DNA of 53,965 bases, taken from contig CADAJJ010000014.1 of assembly GCA_902788205.1 (NCBI GenBank), positions 1 to 53,965 of the forward strand. The letters run 5' to 3'. Under the pieces are notes generated by a model. That model made no database searches and had not been told where the DNA came from. It was given only the letters and a program-made list of their open reading frames with translations. Origin of the DNA: RUG023 sp900315435. GTDB taxonomy: Bacteria; Spirochaetota; Spirochaetia; Sphaerochaetales; Sphaerochaetaceae. Position numbers and translations under genes: made by a program. Shown here in pieces: positions 34,681 through 42,728 of this stretch. Numbering within the stretch: the first letter of the stretch is position 1; each line of letters begins with the position of its first letter.

Positions 34681-35363
34681 AGAAAGAAATTGCCTCCCTA
34701 GCCATCGCCCCGGGAGCAAAGATCGGCGAGGCGGATGTATGCGAGCGGTTTTCTGTTACCCGTCCGGTAGTCAGAGCTGCTTTCCAGCGACTACAGGATG
34801 TAGGACTTATCGAGGTCGTTCCCTACAAAGGAGCGCGTACCACGTTGATCAGCCTTTCGTCCGTGCACCAGATGATCCACCTGCGTACGGCTGTGGAATC
34901 GTGGATCATCCGCGATTTCATCGCGACCGACCCTTCGCCGCTCGTGCTTGAGGAACTGGAGCACATCCTGAGGATGCAACAGTTGCACATCCGGACGGAG
35001 CAAGTTGATGAAAAGGAGTTTTTCCGGCTGGATAGCGCGATGCACCAATTCTGGTATGACCGCATGCATTGCGACCAAATCTGGAATTTGATTCAGAACG
35101 ATTTGAACTACGAGCGTTTCAGGATGCTCGATTTCGTCGGCACCTTAGGGTATCAGGACATCGTCGCGGACCATGGGCGGCTTTTGGATGCGATCCGTGA
35201 CCATAAGAGCGACCGTGTGGTTCCCATCCTTGCCACCCATCTCAATGCTGGCCTTGCCCGGATGGGGGACTTGATCCGGGAAGATTACAAGGAATATTTC
35301 ACCTTTGACGAGCAGGAGAATGCCTACTGGGTCGAGTACAGCAGGAAACTCAAGCTCCAATAG
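34644..35363 (+). CDS. GntR/FadR-family regulator next to the TRAP relic
   Basis: 239 residues. Winged helix (about 5-70) with VCERFSVTRPVVRAAFQRLQDVGLIE, then an all-helical FCD-like domain with DSAMHQFWYDRMH and the DHGRLLDAI histidine region. The ATG at 34644 follows AAGGAAGAG; earlier in-frame codons (from 34611) lack an SD. It probably once controlled the TRAP operon whose remnant lies upstream; the repeats at 34302-34330 are candidate sites. It may now act on the divergent-side BASS transporter, but its target sites there look different. Confidence 0.86.
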   Translation: MADVCTTIFDVLKKEIASLAIAPGAKIGEADVCERFSVTRPVVRAAFQRLQDVGLIEVVPYKGARTTLISLSSVHQMIHLRTAVESWIIRDFIATDPSPLVLEELEHILRMQQLHIRTEQVDEKEFFRLDSAMHQFWYDRMHCDQIWNLIQNDLNYERFRMLDFVGTLGYQDIVADHGRLLDAIRDHKSDRVVPILATHLNAGLARMGDLIREDYKEYFTFDEQENAYWVEYSRKLKLQ

Positions 35364-35402
35364 GGCCTGCTTGACGTCTCCCTCTGCGTGAGATACGACG
35401 AC

Positions 35403-35420
35403 GGCCACCCGAAGGTGGCC
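35403..35420. other. Hairpin between convergent genes
   Basis: GGCCACC, CGAA loop, GGTGGCC between the ends of the GntR and BASS genes. Neither strand shows a proper T-run, so termination is possible but weak. Confidence 0.45.
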
Positions 35421-35448
35421 GCCATGTGTATCCAGGATTTCCTGTCCG

Positions 35449-36450
35449 TTAGTTCTTCGTTTCCTCTTCCGGCTCATGCAACTTGGTGGCAAAGAAATTG
35501 GCAAGCAGGGAACCAGAGAAGTTGTGCCAGACACTGAAGACGGCACCCGGGACAGTGGCAAGGGCCATGTCGGGGAAACTGGTGCGGGCAAGGCTGGTGG
35601 CCAGACCGCTGTTCTGCATGCCGACCTCGATCGAAAGGGCTTTGCGCTTGGCGACGTTGAGTCCGATGGCGCAGGCGACAAAATATCCGAACAGATAGCC
35701 GAGACAGTTGTGCAGGATGACGACGGGAATGATCATCAGCGCGTTCATGTTGGGACCGAGCATCTTGCCGGTGCCCGGGTCGACGTTGATCAGAGCCTTG
35801 TGGCTTGCCGCGACAACGGCCATGATGATCATGCAGATGGCAATGACGGAAATCAGCGGCAGCACGTTGCGGACCTCCTTGGTCTGCTTGCCGAAGAAAT
35901 GGTTGATCACAAGGCCAAGGGCGATTGGCAGCAGAACCACCTTGATGATGCTGACGAACATCGGCCAGAAGGCGACATTGATGGTCGTCGAGAGCAGCAG
36001 TTTGGCGAGCAGCGGAGTCATGAACGGGGCGCACAGCGTGGAGACACAGGTCATGCTGATGGACAGCGGGACATCGCCTTTGGCGAGGAAGGTCATGACG
36101 TTGCTGCTGGTGCCGCCGGGACAGGTGCCGACCAGCACGACGCCGATGAGCAGGGCGTCTTCCAGCCTGAAGAGCTTGCCCAGAGCAATCGCAAGGAGGG
36201 GCATGATCAGAAACTGGGAGCAGAAACCAATGAGAATGTCTTTCGGTCTCTTCAAAACACGAACGAAATCCTCGGCGTTCGTGGTCAAGCCCATACCGAA
36301 CATAACGATCATCAGCAGCGGGTTGACCCAAGAGGTCTTCAACCAGCCGGTGATAGCCTGCGGTACGAACAAAGCGAAGACTGCACAGACCAGACTGATG
36401 ACAGCCATGTACTTGCCTGCAAAGGTACTGATTTTTTCCAGGGCACGCAT
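35449..36450 (-). CDS. BASS-family sodium symporter (bile acid:Na+ type)
   Basis: 333 residues with about ten membrane helices. GTCPGGTSSNVMTFLAKGD (about 120-138) and EVGMQNSGLATSLA near the C-terminus are the two crossover motifs of the BASS fold that bind sodium and the organic acid. Bacterial members carry pantothenate, keto acids or bile acids; the substrate here is not known. The ATG at 36450 has SD AAGGAG and a strong promoter upstream; the longer frame (from 36621) would cross that promoter. It converges with the GntR gene. Confidence 0.88.
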   Translation of the reverse strand: MRALEKISTFAGKYMAVISLVCAVFALFVPQAITGWLKTSWVNPLLMIVMFGMGLTTNAEDFVRVLKRPKDILIGFCSQFLIMPLLAIALGKLFRLEDALLIGVVLVGTCPGGTSSNVMTFLAKGDVPLSISMTCVSTLCAPFMTPLLAKLLLSTTINVAFWPMFVSIIKVVLLPIALGLVINHFFGKQTKEVRNVLPLISVIAICMIIMAVVAASHKALINVDPGTGKMLGPNMNALMIIPVVILHNCLGYLFGYFVACAIGLNVAKRKALSIEVGMQNSGLATSLARTSFPDMALATVPGAVFSVWHNFSGSLLANFFATKLHEPEEETKN

Positions 36451-36485
36451 TGTTCTCACTCTCCTTGAATGAATAATTGATGGCA

Positions 36486-36530
36486 ATACTAGACACTTTG
36501 CTTTTTTTTGTAAATATGCTTTTTGCATAT
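36486..36530 (-). promoter_or_regulatory. BASS-gene promoter with upstream inverted repeat
   Basis: Minus strand: -35 TTTACA (36514-36509), exactly 17 bases, -10 TAGTAT (36491-36486). Next to the -35 lies ATATGC-TTTTT-GCATAT (36514-36530), and GCATATG recurs around 36555, so a regulator may bind here. Confidence 0.6.
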
Positions 36531-36611
36531 GCATTCGATAAAGTTTCATGAACTGCATATGAAATTTGCGGTATGCCGGAATGTCGGTCTGTGAAAGGAA
36601 ATGCGGGTATG

Positions 36612-36643
36612 CGAAAAGCAACCCATTCTGAGCAAATGGGTTG
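36612..36643 (-). terminator. Terminator of mntP
   Basis: On the minus strand CAACCCATT pairs with AATGGGTTG (36643-36635 and 36627-36619), followed by CTTTTC, just after the mntP stop. Confidence 0.7.
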
Positions 36644-36654
36644 TGGGCGAAGCG

Positions 36655-37239
36655 TTACAACGTAAGGATTCCCAAGTGTTCGAGCAGGATTTTCAATCCC
36701 ATCAGGACCAGCACCGTGCCGCCGAGAATTTGGGCTCCTTTCTCGAATTTGGTTCCGAACAGGTGGCCGATCAGGACGCCGCCGACGCAGATGATGAAGG
36801 TGACGATGCCGATGACCAAGGATGCCTCGATGATGTTGACCGAAAGGAAGGCGAAGGTGATGCCGACCGCCAGCGCGTCGATGCTGGTGGCAATGGCGAG
36901 GATGAAGAGTTCCTTTATGTCCAGGTGTTCCAGCTCCTGCTCCTCCTGCCGCTTTTCGCACGTGCACTCATGCAGGCTTTCCCAGATCATCTTGCCGCCG
37001 ATGAAGGCCAGCAGGACAAAGGCGATCCAGTGGTCGATGGCGGTGATGTAGGACTGGAACTGCACGCCGAGAAGATAGCCGGCCACCGGCATCAGGAACT
37101 GGAACCCCCCGAAGAAGAGGGCGATGACAAGAGTCCATCCCCAGGAAAGCTTTTTCATCGTCAGGCCCTTGACCATCGAGATGGCGAAGGCGTCCATCGA
37201 CAAGCTGACCCCGAAAGCGACAAATGCAACAATGCCCAT
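36655..37239 (-). CDS. mntP: Manganese efflux pump MntP
   Basis: 194 residues, the usual size. Six membrane segments in two repeats, each with an acidic motif: SLSMDAFAIS (about 12-21) and ATSIDALAVG (about 116-125). The conserved Asp residues in these form the Mn2+ path. A Cys/Glu/His-rich cytoplasmic loop (HECTCEKRQEEQELEHLD) separates the repeats. SD CAGGAG sits before the ATG at 37239. It follows the efp terminator, and no yybP-ykoY-like manganese riboswitch could be fitted in the 60-base gap, so control by metal is not visible. Confidence 0.92.
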   Translation of the reverse strand: MGIVAFVAFGVSLSMDAFAISMVKGLTMKKLSWGWTLVIALFFGGFQFLMPVAGYLLGVQFQSYITAIDHWIAFVLLAFIGGKMIWESLHECTCEKRQEEQELEHLDIKELFILAIATSIDALAVGITFAFLSVNIIEASLVIGIVTFIICVGGVLIGHLFGTKFEKGAQILGGTVLVLMGLKILLEHLGILTL

Positions 37240-37253
37240 AGGTGCTCCTGCCC

Positions 37254-37280
37254 AAAAAAAAGAGGAGCGCGAGCTCCTCT
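37254..37280 (-). terminator. Terminator of efp
   Basis: Perfect 8-bp stem AGAGGAGC/GCTCCTCT with a 4-base loop and a run of seven T on the minus strand, 21 bases beyond the efp stop and just before mntP. Confidence 0.9.
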
Positions 37281-37300
37281 TCGATTCGAATGAGCCGGAA

Positions 37301-37867
37301 TCAGCTGTTGACCCTTTCCAGGTACTCTTTCGTCTCCGTGTTGACCCTGATTTTCTCGCCTGCCTTGATGAAGATGGGCACGCGGACCTTCAGGCCGGTA
37401 TCGGTGATGGCGTTCTTGGTGGCACCGGTGACGGTGTCGCCCTTGATGGCCTCTTCAGCCTCGGCGACAGTATAGACGACCTTGCTCGGAATCTGGATGT
37501 CCAGGAGCTGGTCCTCCCAGAACGTGCAGCGATAGGTGTCGCCCTCCTTCATCAGATACTGGTAGTCGGGGAAGGTGGCCATCGGAACCGTTTCTTCCTC
37601 GAAGGTGTTGGCGTCCTGGAAGTGGAACAGTTCGCCGTCCTGGTACAGATACTGGCAATCCCTGTCCTCGACATTGATGTCCTCAACGGTGTCCTGGCTC
37701 TTGATGGTGTCGCTCAGGGTCTGTCCGGTGGTGGGGCTCTTCATCTTGAGTCTCACAAACGCGGAACCCTTGCCAGGGTTGACGAACTCACGCTCTACGA
37801 CGATGTAGGGCTGACCTTTGACCAAAAGGGCGGTACCCTTGTCAATCTGACCTGCTTTCATAGACAT
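37301..37867 (-). CDS. efp: Elongation factor P
   Basis: 188 residues, the standard length. EF-P enters the ribosomal E site and rescues stalling at polyproline. The loop that reaches the peptidyl-transferase centre is NPGKG with Lys33, the residue beta-lysylated by EpmA in E. coli. The epmA gene lies just upstream on the same strand and a lysine 2,3-aminomutase is elsewhere in the window, so Lys33 is probably modified. SD AGAGGA precedes the ATG at 37867. A terminator separates it from mntP. Confidence 0.96.
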   Translation of the reverse strand: MSMKAGQIDKGTALLVKGQPYIVVEREFVNPGKGSAFVRLKMKSPTTGQTLSDTIKSQDTVEDINVEDRDCQYLYQDGELFHFQDANTFEEETVPMATFPDYQYLMKEGDTYRCTFWEDQLLDIQIPSKVVYTVAEAEEAIKGDTVTGATKNAITDTGLKVRVPIFIKAGEKIRVNTETKEYLERVNS

Positions 37868-37907
37868 GATAACTATCCTCTATATTGCGAATTAGGATTT
37901 AGGAATA

Positions 37908-38891
37908 TTAGCCGTTGGCTAGCATAGCAGAAAATGGGAACAAAAGCAAAGCCCCCAGCTCCGTTTCTCCTGCCTGCACCATCAAAAGGCGGTCGATTCC
38001 CATCGCCACCCCGCTTGTCTGGGGAAAATGCCGGAACACATCGGCGAAGGAAAGGTCGACGTCCGGAATCGGAAGCCCGCTGTCCGTCCGCTCGGAGACT
38101 AGCTTCGCGTACTCCCTCCGATAGTAGTCCCGGACCGTTTCCACATCCCGCTCCTCGTCGTAGCAGTTTGCGATCTCCACGCCACGCATGTACATCTCCC
38201 AGCGCTTGCGGTAATTTCCCTCCCGCTTGGCCAGACACTCGATCTGCTGCGGGTAGCGGTCCAGCACCAAGGGCTTGTCCTGGGGCAGGTTGGGCTCGAC
38301 CAAGGTGAGGAAGATCCGGTTGAAGGTATCTTCCCAGGGCTCGGGTTTGTCGCTGGTCATCAGGTCCAGCCGCTTGCACGCCTCCTGGAGGTCTGCCTGT
38401 CGTTGGCATGCGTCCAGGTCGACATGGGCGAACTCCCACAGCGCTTCCTGCATCGTCATTTTCCGGAACGGGGGAAGAAGGTCTTTGGCTGTCCCCTTGG
38501 GAGCCGTGCTGGCGATCAGCTCCTCGGTCAGGGGAATCGAGTCCTGCTCGTCATAGCCGACCGTGTAATACTCCAGCATGGTGAACTCGGGGTTGTGTAC
38601 CTCGCCTACCTGCTCGCTGTTGCGGAAGCAATGGCAGAACTGGTAGATGGAGCCGAAACCTTCGGCTATCAGCCGTTTCATGAATACCTCGGGGGAGGGG
38701 ACAAGGTAGAAATTCCGGCTTCCGAGAAACTCGTTGGTGAAGGTGGTCTCGAAGTCCTGGATGGTCGCTTCGGGTATCAGGTCGGGAGAGAGCAGCGGGG
38801 TGTCGACCTCGGTGTAGTCCTTTCCGTCAAAAAATGCGCGCATCTGTCTGAGCAACGCGCTCCGCCGTAAGGCACATGTCTTTCTGTCCAT
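37908..38891 (-). CDS. epmA: EF-P--(R)-beta-lysine ligase
   Basis: 327 residues, matching E. coli EpmA (325). It is a class II lysyl-tRNA synthetase catalytic core without an anticodon domain. Motif 2 region FCHCFRNSEQVGEVHNPEFTMLEYY and the C-terminal motif 3 MGIDRLLM are intact. It attaches beta-lysine to EF-P. ATG 38891 is preceded by TAGAAT 7 bases upstream and TTGCCT 17 bases beyond; the length match supports this leaderless start over the TTG at 38927. efp follows 40 bases downstream. Confidence 0.93.
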   Translation of the reverse strand: MDRKTCALRRSALLRQMRAFFDGKDYTEVDTPLLSPDLIPEATIQDFETTFTNEFLGSRNFYLVPSPEVFMKRLIAEGFGSIYQFCHCFRNSEQVGEVHNPEFTMLEYYTVGYDEQDSIPLTEELIASTAPKGTAKDLLPPFRKMTMQEALWEFAHVDLDACQRQADLQEACKRLDLMTSDKPEPWEDTFNRIFLTLVEPNLPQDKPLVLDRYPQQIECLAKREGNYRKRWEMYMRGVEIANCYDEERDVETVRDYYRREYAKLVSERTDSGLPIPDVDLSFADVFRHFPQTSGVAMGIDRLLMVQAGETELGALLLFPFSAMLANG

Positions 38892-38898
38892 GCCTGCG

Positions 38899-38927
38899 AT
38901 TCTAGAGAGCTCCCGTTGCTTAGGCAA
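38899..38927 (-). promoter_or_regulatory. epmA promoter, leaderless type
   Basis: Minus strand: -35 TTGCCT (38927-38922), 17 bases, -10 TAGAAT (38904-38899), then 7 bases to the epmA ATG. Confidence 0.65.
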
Positions 38928-38944
38928 GGGAGCGCCTGCCCGGA

Positions 38945-38973
38945 TTGCCCAAAGGATGCTAACCTTCTATACT
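38945..38973 (+). promoter_or_regulatory. mnmE operon promoter, near-leaderless
   Basis: -35 TTGCCC (38945-38950), exactly 17 bases, -10 TATACT (38968-38973), 10 bases to the mnmE ATG at 38984. No SD, so the 5' leader would be about 3-4 bases. It is back-to-back with the epmA promoter. Confidence 0.7.
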
Positions 38974-38983
38974 CAATCCGATT

Positions 38984-40282
38984 ATGGACACCTATCGCAC
39001 TGACGATATCATTTACGCGCTGGCGACCGGGTGGGTACGCTCCGCCCTTGCGGTCATCCGTATCAGCGGCAAGGGGTGTATCGCCCGTTTTGCCCCTGTC
39101 TTCACCGCGAGCCAGAAACTGCTTTCCGCCCAGAACGGAACCTTGGTCTATGGAGAGGTGAAGGAAATCGACCAGGTGGTCGTCTCCGTCTATCGTGATG
39201 GTCACGGCTACACCGGGGAGGAGGCTCTTGAAATCTCCTGCCATGGCAGTCTGGTGGGTATCCAGAAGCTTTTGGACATGTGCGGACGACTCGGCTTCCG
39301 TCAGGCGGGCAGGGGGGAGTTCACCTACCGCGCTTTTGCCCACGGCCGCATGGACTTGACCCAGGCCGAGGCGGTCGAGGAACTGGTCGACAGCATGAGC
39401 GACAAAGGGCAGAGCCAGGCTCTCGGACGCCTGAATGGCAGCCTGAAGATGAAGCTCGCCGAGGTGCGGAAACGGTTCCTGCAGGCGATGGCGGCTATCG
39501 AGGTCCAGCTGGACTACAGCGAGGACGAACTTGACGAGTTCATCTTTCCCCGAACGCAGCTCGAATCCATCGTCCATGACGTCGAGCGTCTTGACGCCAC
39601 CTATCAGGTCGGCCGCCTGTATGGCGAAGGAGCCAAGGTGGTGCTGGCCGGACATACCAATGTCGGCAAGAGCAGCCTGTTCAACCTATTGCTCCACGAG
39701 CAGCGGGCCATTGTCAGTCCGGTGCCAGGAACGACGAGGGATTGGCTGGAGGAGCGGGTGGTCATCGACTCGATTCCCATCCGGCTCTACGACACGGCAG
39801 GGCTCCGCGAGAGTGGCGATATCGTCGAGAGCGAGGGAATCAGCCGTACCAGAGGGCTCCTTGCTGAGGCAGACCTGGTTGTCTATCTCCATGAGGACGG
39901 GGACGGACATGCGCCCGAGGGGGAGCATGTGCTGTCCGTCTGGGCGAAGAACGACCTGGTTCCCCATAAGGGATTGGCCATCAGCACCAAGACCGGAGAA
40001 GGAATCAAGGAGTTGCTTGCGGCGATTGCGGCCCGGCTCCGAAAGAGCCTTCCCGAGAGCGAGGGCGAGGTGGTCATCCAGTCCAGGCGGCAGCATGAGC
40101 TTTTGGGCGAAATCGTGAAGGACATCACTTCCGCCTTGGCCTTGGAGAGCCAAGGCGTGCCGCTGGATATCGTCAGCAGCGTGTTGCAGGAAGGGCTTTC
40201 CGCCCTCGGTGAGATTACCGGAGCGGTGACCAGTGCGGAAATCCTGGAGACGATCTTCTCCGGGTTCTGTGTAGGGAAATGA
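38984..40282 (+). CDS. mnmE: tRNA modification GTPase MnmE
   Basis: 432 residues (E. coli 454). N-terminal tetrahydrofolate-binding domain (1-about 115), helical domain split around the G domain, G1 GHTNVGKSS (about 223-231), G2/G3 PGTTRDWLEE and DTAGLRE, and the C-terminal FCVGK whose Cys is part of the FCIGK signature. With MnmG it installs carboxymethylaminomethyl at wobble U34 of tRNAs. No SD; see the promoter. mnmG starts 3 bases after its stop. Confidence 0.95.
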   Translation: MDTYRTDDIIYALATGWVRSALAVIRISGKGCIARFAPVFTASQKLLSAQNGTLVYGEVKEIDQVVVSVYRDGHGYTGEEALEISCHGSLVGIQKLLDMCGRLGFRQAGRGEFTYRAFAHGRMDLTQAEAVEELVDSMSDKGQSQALGRLNGSLKMKLAEVRKRFLQAMAAIEVQLDYSEDELDEFIFPRTQLESIVHDVERLDATYQVGRLYGEGAKVVLAGHTNVGKSSLFNLLLHEQRAIVSPVPGTTRDWLEERVVIDSIPIRLYDTAGLRESGDIVESEGISRTRGLLAEADLVVYLHEDGDGHAPEGEHVLSVWAKNDLVPHKGLAISTKTGEGIKELLAAIAARLRKSLPESEGEVVIQSRRQHELLGEIVKDITSALALESQGVPLDIVSSVLQEGLSALGEITGAVTSAEILETIFSGFCVGK

Positions 40283-40285
40283 CCT

Positions 40286-42097
40286 ATGGATTATGATGCG
40301 ATTGTCATCGGCGGCGGGCACGCCGGAATTGAGGCCAGCCTTGCACTGGCGAGAATGGGATTCTCCACGCTTGTGATTACCCAGAGCCTGGACGCGATCG
40401 GACGCCTTTCGTGCAATCCCGCAGTCGGCGGGCTTGCCAAGGGCAATATCGTGCGCGAGGTCGACGCGCTTGGCGGTGAGATGGGGCACCTGATCGACAA
40501 GAGCATGATTCAGTTCCGGATCCTGAACCGTCGTCGTGGTCCGGCTGTCCAGTCCCCCCGGGCACAGGCGGACAAGTTCACCTACAGCCGGATAGCCAAA
40601 CAGACGCTGGAGGCCCAGAAGGGGTTGCACCTTTTCATGGACACGGTGGTCGACTTGCTGGAAAACCCCGACCATTCCTACGCCGGCGTCATCACCGAGC
40701 GCGGACATCGGATCACCAGCCGAGTCCTTGTGCTGACAACCGGGACCTTCATGGAAGGGCGGATCTTCATCGGCGAGTACGACGCCCAGTACGGACGTCT
40801 GGACGAACCGGCTGCCATCGGATTGGGAACCAACCTGAGGCGCCTCGGTTTCGAGGTGGGAAGGCTTAAGACGGGAACTCCCGCCAGGGTCCGCCGCTCA
40901 TCGCTGGACCTGGAAGCCATGGAAAAGCAGGACGCCGATCCCGTTCCGCTTCCGTTCAGTTTTTCCGATACGAGGATCGACAGGCCAATGGTGCCCTGCT
41001 ATATCACTTGGACGAACGAGCATGTCCATGAAACCATCCGCCGGAATATCCACCGGTCCCCCCTGTATGGGGGCAAGATTGTCGGCAAGGGGCCCCGGTA
41101 TTGCCCCTCGATCGAGGACAAGGTGGTACGCTTTCCCCAGCGGGACCGGCATCAGGTCTTTATCGAGCCGGAGGGCGTCGGCACCGAAGAGATGTACCTG
41201 AATGGTCTCTCCTCGTCGTTGCCTGAGGAGGTGCAGAGCGCCTTCATCCATCAGGTGAGGGGTTTGGAGCAGGCTGAGATCATGCGCCCTGGCTATGCGG
41301 TCGAGTACGATTTCCTCAACCCTCGCGGGCTCTACCCATCGTTGGAGAGCAAGCGGATGAGCGGGCTTTTCGTCGCCGGCCAGACCAATGGCACGAGCGG
41401 CTACGAGGAGGCCGCCTGCCAAGGGTTGCTTGCCGGCATCAACGCCGCCCAGAAGCTGAAGGGAGAGCCACCGTTGGTCCTGAAGCGCAACGAGGCCTAT
41501 ATCGGAGTGCTGATTGACGATCTGGTCACCATGGGGACCAACGAGCCCTACCGCATGTTCACCAGCCGTGCCGAGTATCGTCTGTTGCTCCGCCACGACA
41601 CCGCCGACCAGCGGCTGACCCCGAAGGGGTACCAGGTGGGTTTGCAGAGCGGGGAGGCATTGGAGCGCCTGAAGCGCAAGATGGAGGGAATCGATGCGGT
41701 CAAGGAGCTGCTGCGCAGCCGCTCCTATGCGCAGAAGAACGCCTTGCAGGCGCTGAAGATGCCCGAGGTGGAGATCGACCAGATGGTTGGCGCGATTCCC
41801 GAGTTGGCCGGTTACGACGAATCTGTTCGCTATCAGGTGGAACTCGATGTAAAATACCAAGGGTACATCGATCGTGAGGACCGGGAGATTTCCCGTTTCG
41901 AGCGTCTGGAGGGAATGGCCATCCCCGCCGGTTTTGATTACGACAAGGTCCAGGGGTTGAGCTTCGAGAGCAGGGAGAAGCTGAAGAAGGTGCTCCCGAT
42001 TTCGGTTGGACAGGCGAGTCGTGTCAACGGAGTGCGTATGAGTGACATCGCCCTGCTGATCCTGCATTTGCAGAGAAAGGAACATATCCATGCATGA
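40286..42097 (+). CDS. mnmG: tRNA uridine-5-carboxymethylaminomethyl synthase subunit MnmG
   Basis: 603 residues. FAD-binding GGGHAGIEAS (9-18) at the N-terminus, the CNPAVGGLAKG block (47-57), NAD-binding and the C-terminal helical domain ending in RMSDIALLILHL. It is the FAD partner of MnmE for wobble-uridine modification. The order mnmE-mnmG-rsmG is a widespread conserved cluster. Its 3' end overlaps rsmG by 8 bases. Confidence 0.95.
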   Translation: MDYDAIVIGGGHAGIEASLALARMGFSTLVITQSLDAIGRLSCNPAVGGLAKGNIVREVDALGGEMGHLIDKSMIQFRILNRRRGPAVQSPRAQADKFTYSRIAKQTLEAQKGLHLFMDTVVDLLENPDHSYAGVITERGHRITSRVLVLTTGTFMEGRIFIGEYDAQYGRLDEPAAIGLGTNLRRLGFEVGRLKTGTPARVRRSSLDLEAMEKQDADPVPLPFSFSDTRIDRPMVPCYITWTNEHVHETIRRNIHRSPLYGGKIVGKGPRYCPSIEDKVVRFPQRDRHQVFIEPEGVGTEEMYLNGLSSSLPEEVQSAFIHQVRGLEQAEIMRPGYAVEYDFLNPRGLYPSLESKRMSGLFVAGQTNGTSGYEEAACQGLLAGINAAQKLKGEPPLVLKRNEAYIGVLIDDLVTMGTNEPYRMFTSRAEYRLLLRHDTADQRLTPKGYQVGLQSGEALERLKRKMEGIDAVKELLRSRSYAQKNALQALKMPEVEIDQMVGAIPELAGYDESVRYQVELDVKYQGYIDREDREISRFERLEGMAIPAGFDYDKVQGLSFESREKLKKVLPISVGQASRVNGVRMSDIALLILHLQRKEHIHA

Positions 42098-42728
42098 GAG
42101 TCTGATGCGCCAGTGTCTAGAGCAGATGCGGGTGAGCCTCGATGACGGACAGATGGAGCAGCTCGCCACATATGACGGACTGCTTCAGCGTTACAATCCC
42201 GAAATCAAGATGTGCAAGGCCGAGGGCGACGATTTCATCATCCGCCACTACGCCGACAGCCTGGTCGGCGTCCCCCTGCTGGCGCAGGTCGCCTCGCACT
42301 ACCATAATCCTGCCATCGCCGACCTGGGCAGCGGTGCCGGACTTCCCGGTATTCCCTTGGCCATCGCTCTTCCCCATTACCGGTTTGTCCTGATCGAGCG
42401 GATGCACAAGCGGGCCGATTTCCTCCGGCTCGCCGTCGATGCCTGCAAGCTGGGCAATGTCAGTGTCCTGGAGCAGCGGCTGGTCGAAGTCAAAAAGCGG
42501 TTTACGATTGTAACCTGCCGGGCTTTTCATCCATTTTACGATATAGAGAGAGAAGTCGATTCCGTGCTGGCTGAAGGTGGTACGCTGATGCTGTACAAAG
42601 GCAGGAGCGAGACCATCCGGGAGGAATTGGACCAGGTAAAGGGTGGGTGGCGCTTCGCCGTCCATCCAGTTACTGTGCCGATGCTGGATGCGGAAAGGGC
42701 TCTCGTCATCGGAACAAGGAAGCTGTAA
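42090..42728 (+). CDS. rsmG: 16S rRNA m7G527 methyltransferase
   Basis: 212 residues (E. coli 207). SAM-binding motif ADLGSGAGLPGIPLA (about 75-89), preceded by HYADSL, and VTCRAF in the middle of the fold, all typical of RsmG/GidB. It methylates G527 of 16S rRNA; loss of the family enzyme gives low-level streptomycin resistance. It overlaps mnmG by 8 bases, and ftsK starts directly after its stop, so the four genes look like one unit. Confidence 0.94.
   Translation: MHESLMRQCLEQMRVSLDDGQMEQLATYDGLLQRYNPEIKMCKAEGDDFIIRHYADSLVGVPLLAQVASHYHNPAIADLGSGAGLPGIPLAIALPHYRFVLIERMHKRADFLRLAVDACKLGNVSVLEQRLVEVKKRFTIVTCRAFHPFYDIEREVDSVLAEGGTLMLYKGRSETIREELDQVKGGWRFAVHPVTVPMLDAERALVIGTRKL

Noticed and set aside
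37240..37300. Manganese (yybP-ykoY) riboswitch before mntP
   Set aside because: The gap is only 61 bases and is filled by the efp terminator and the mntP SD; there is no room for the aptamer.
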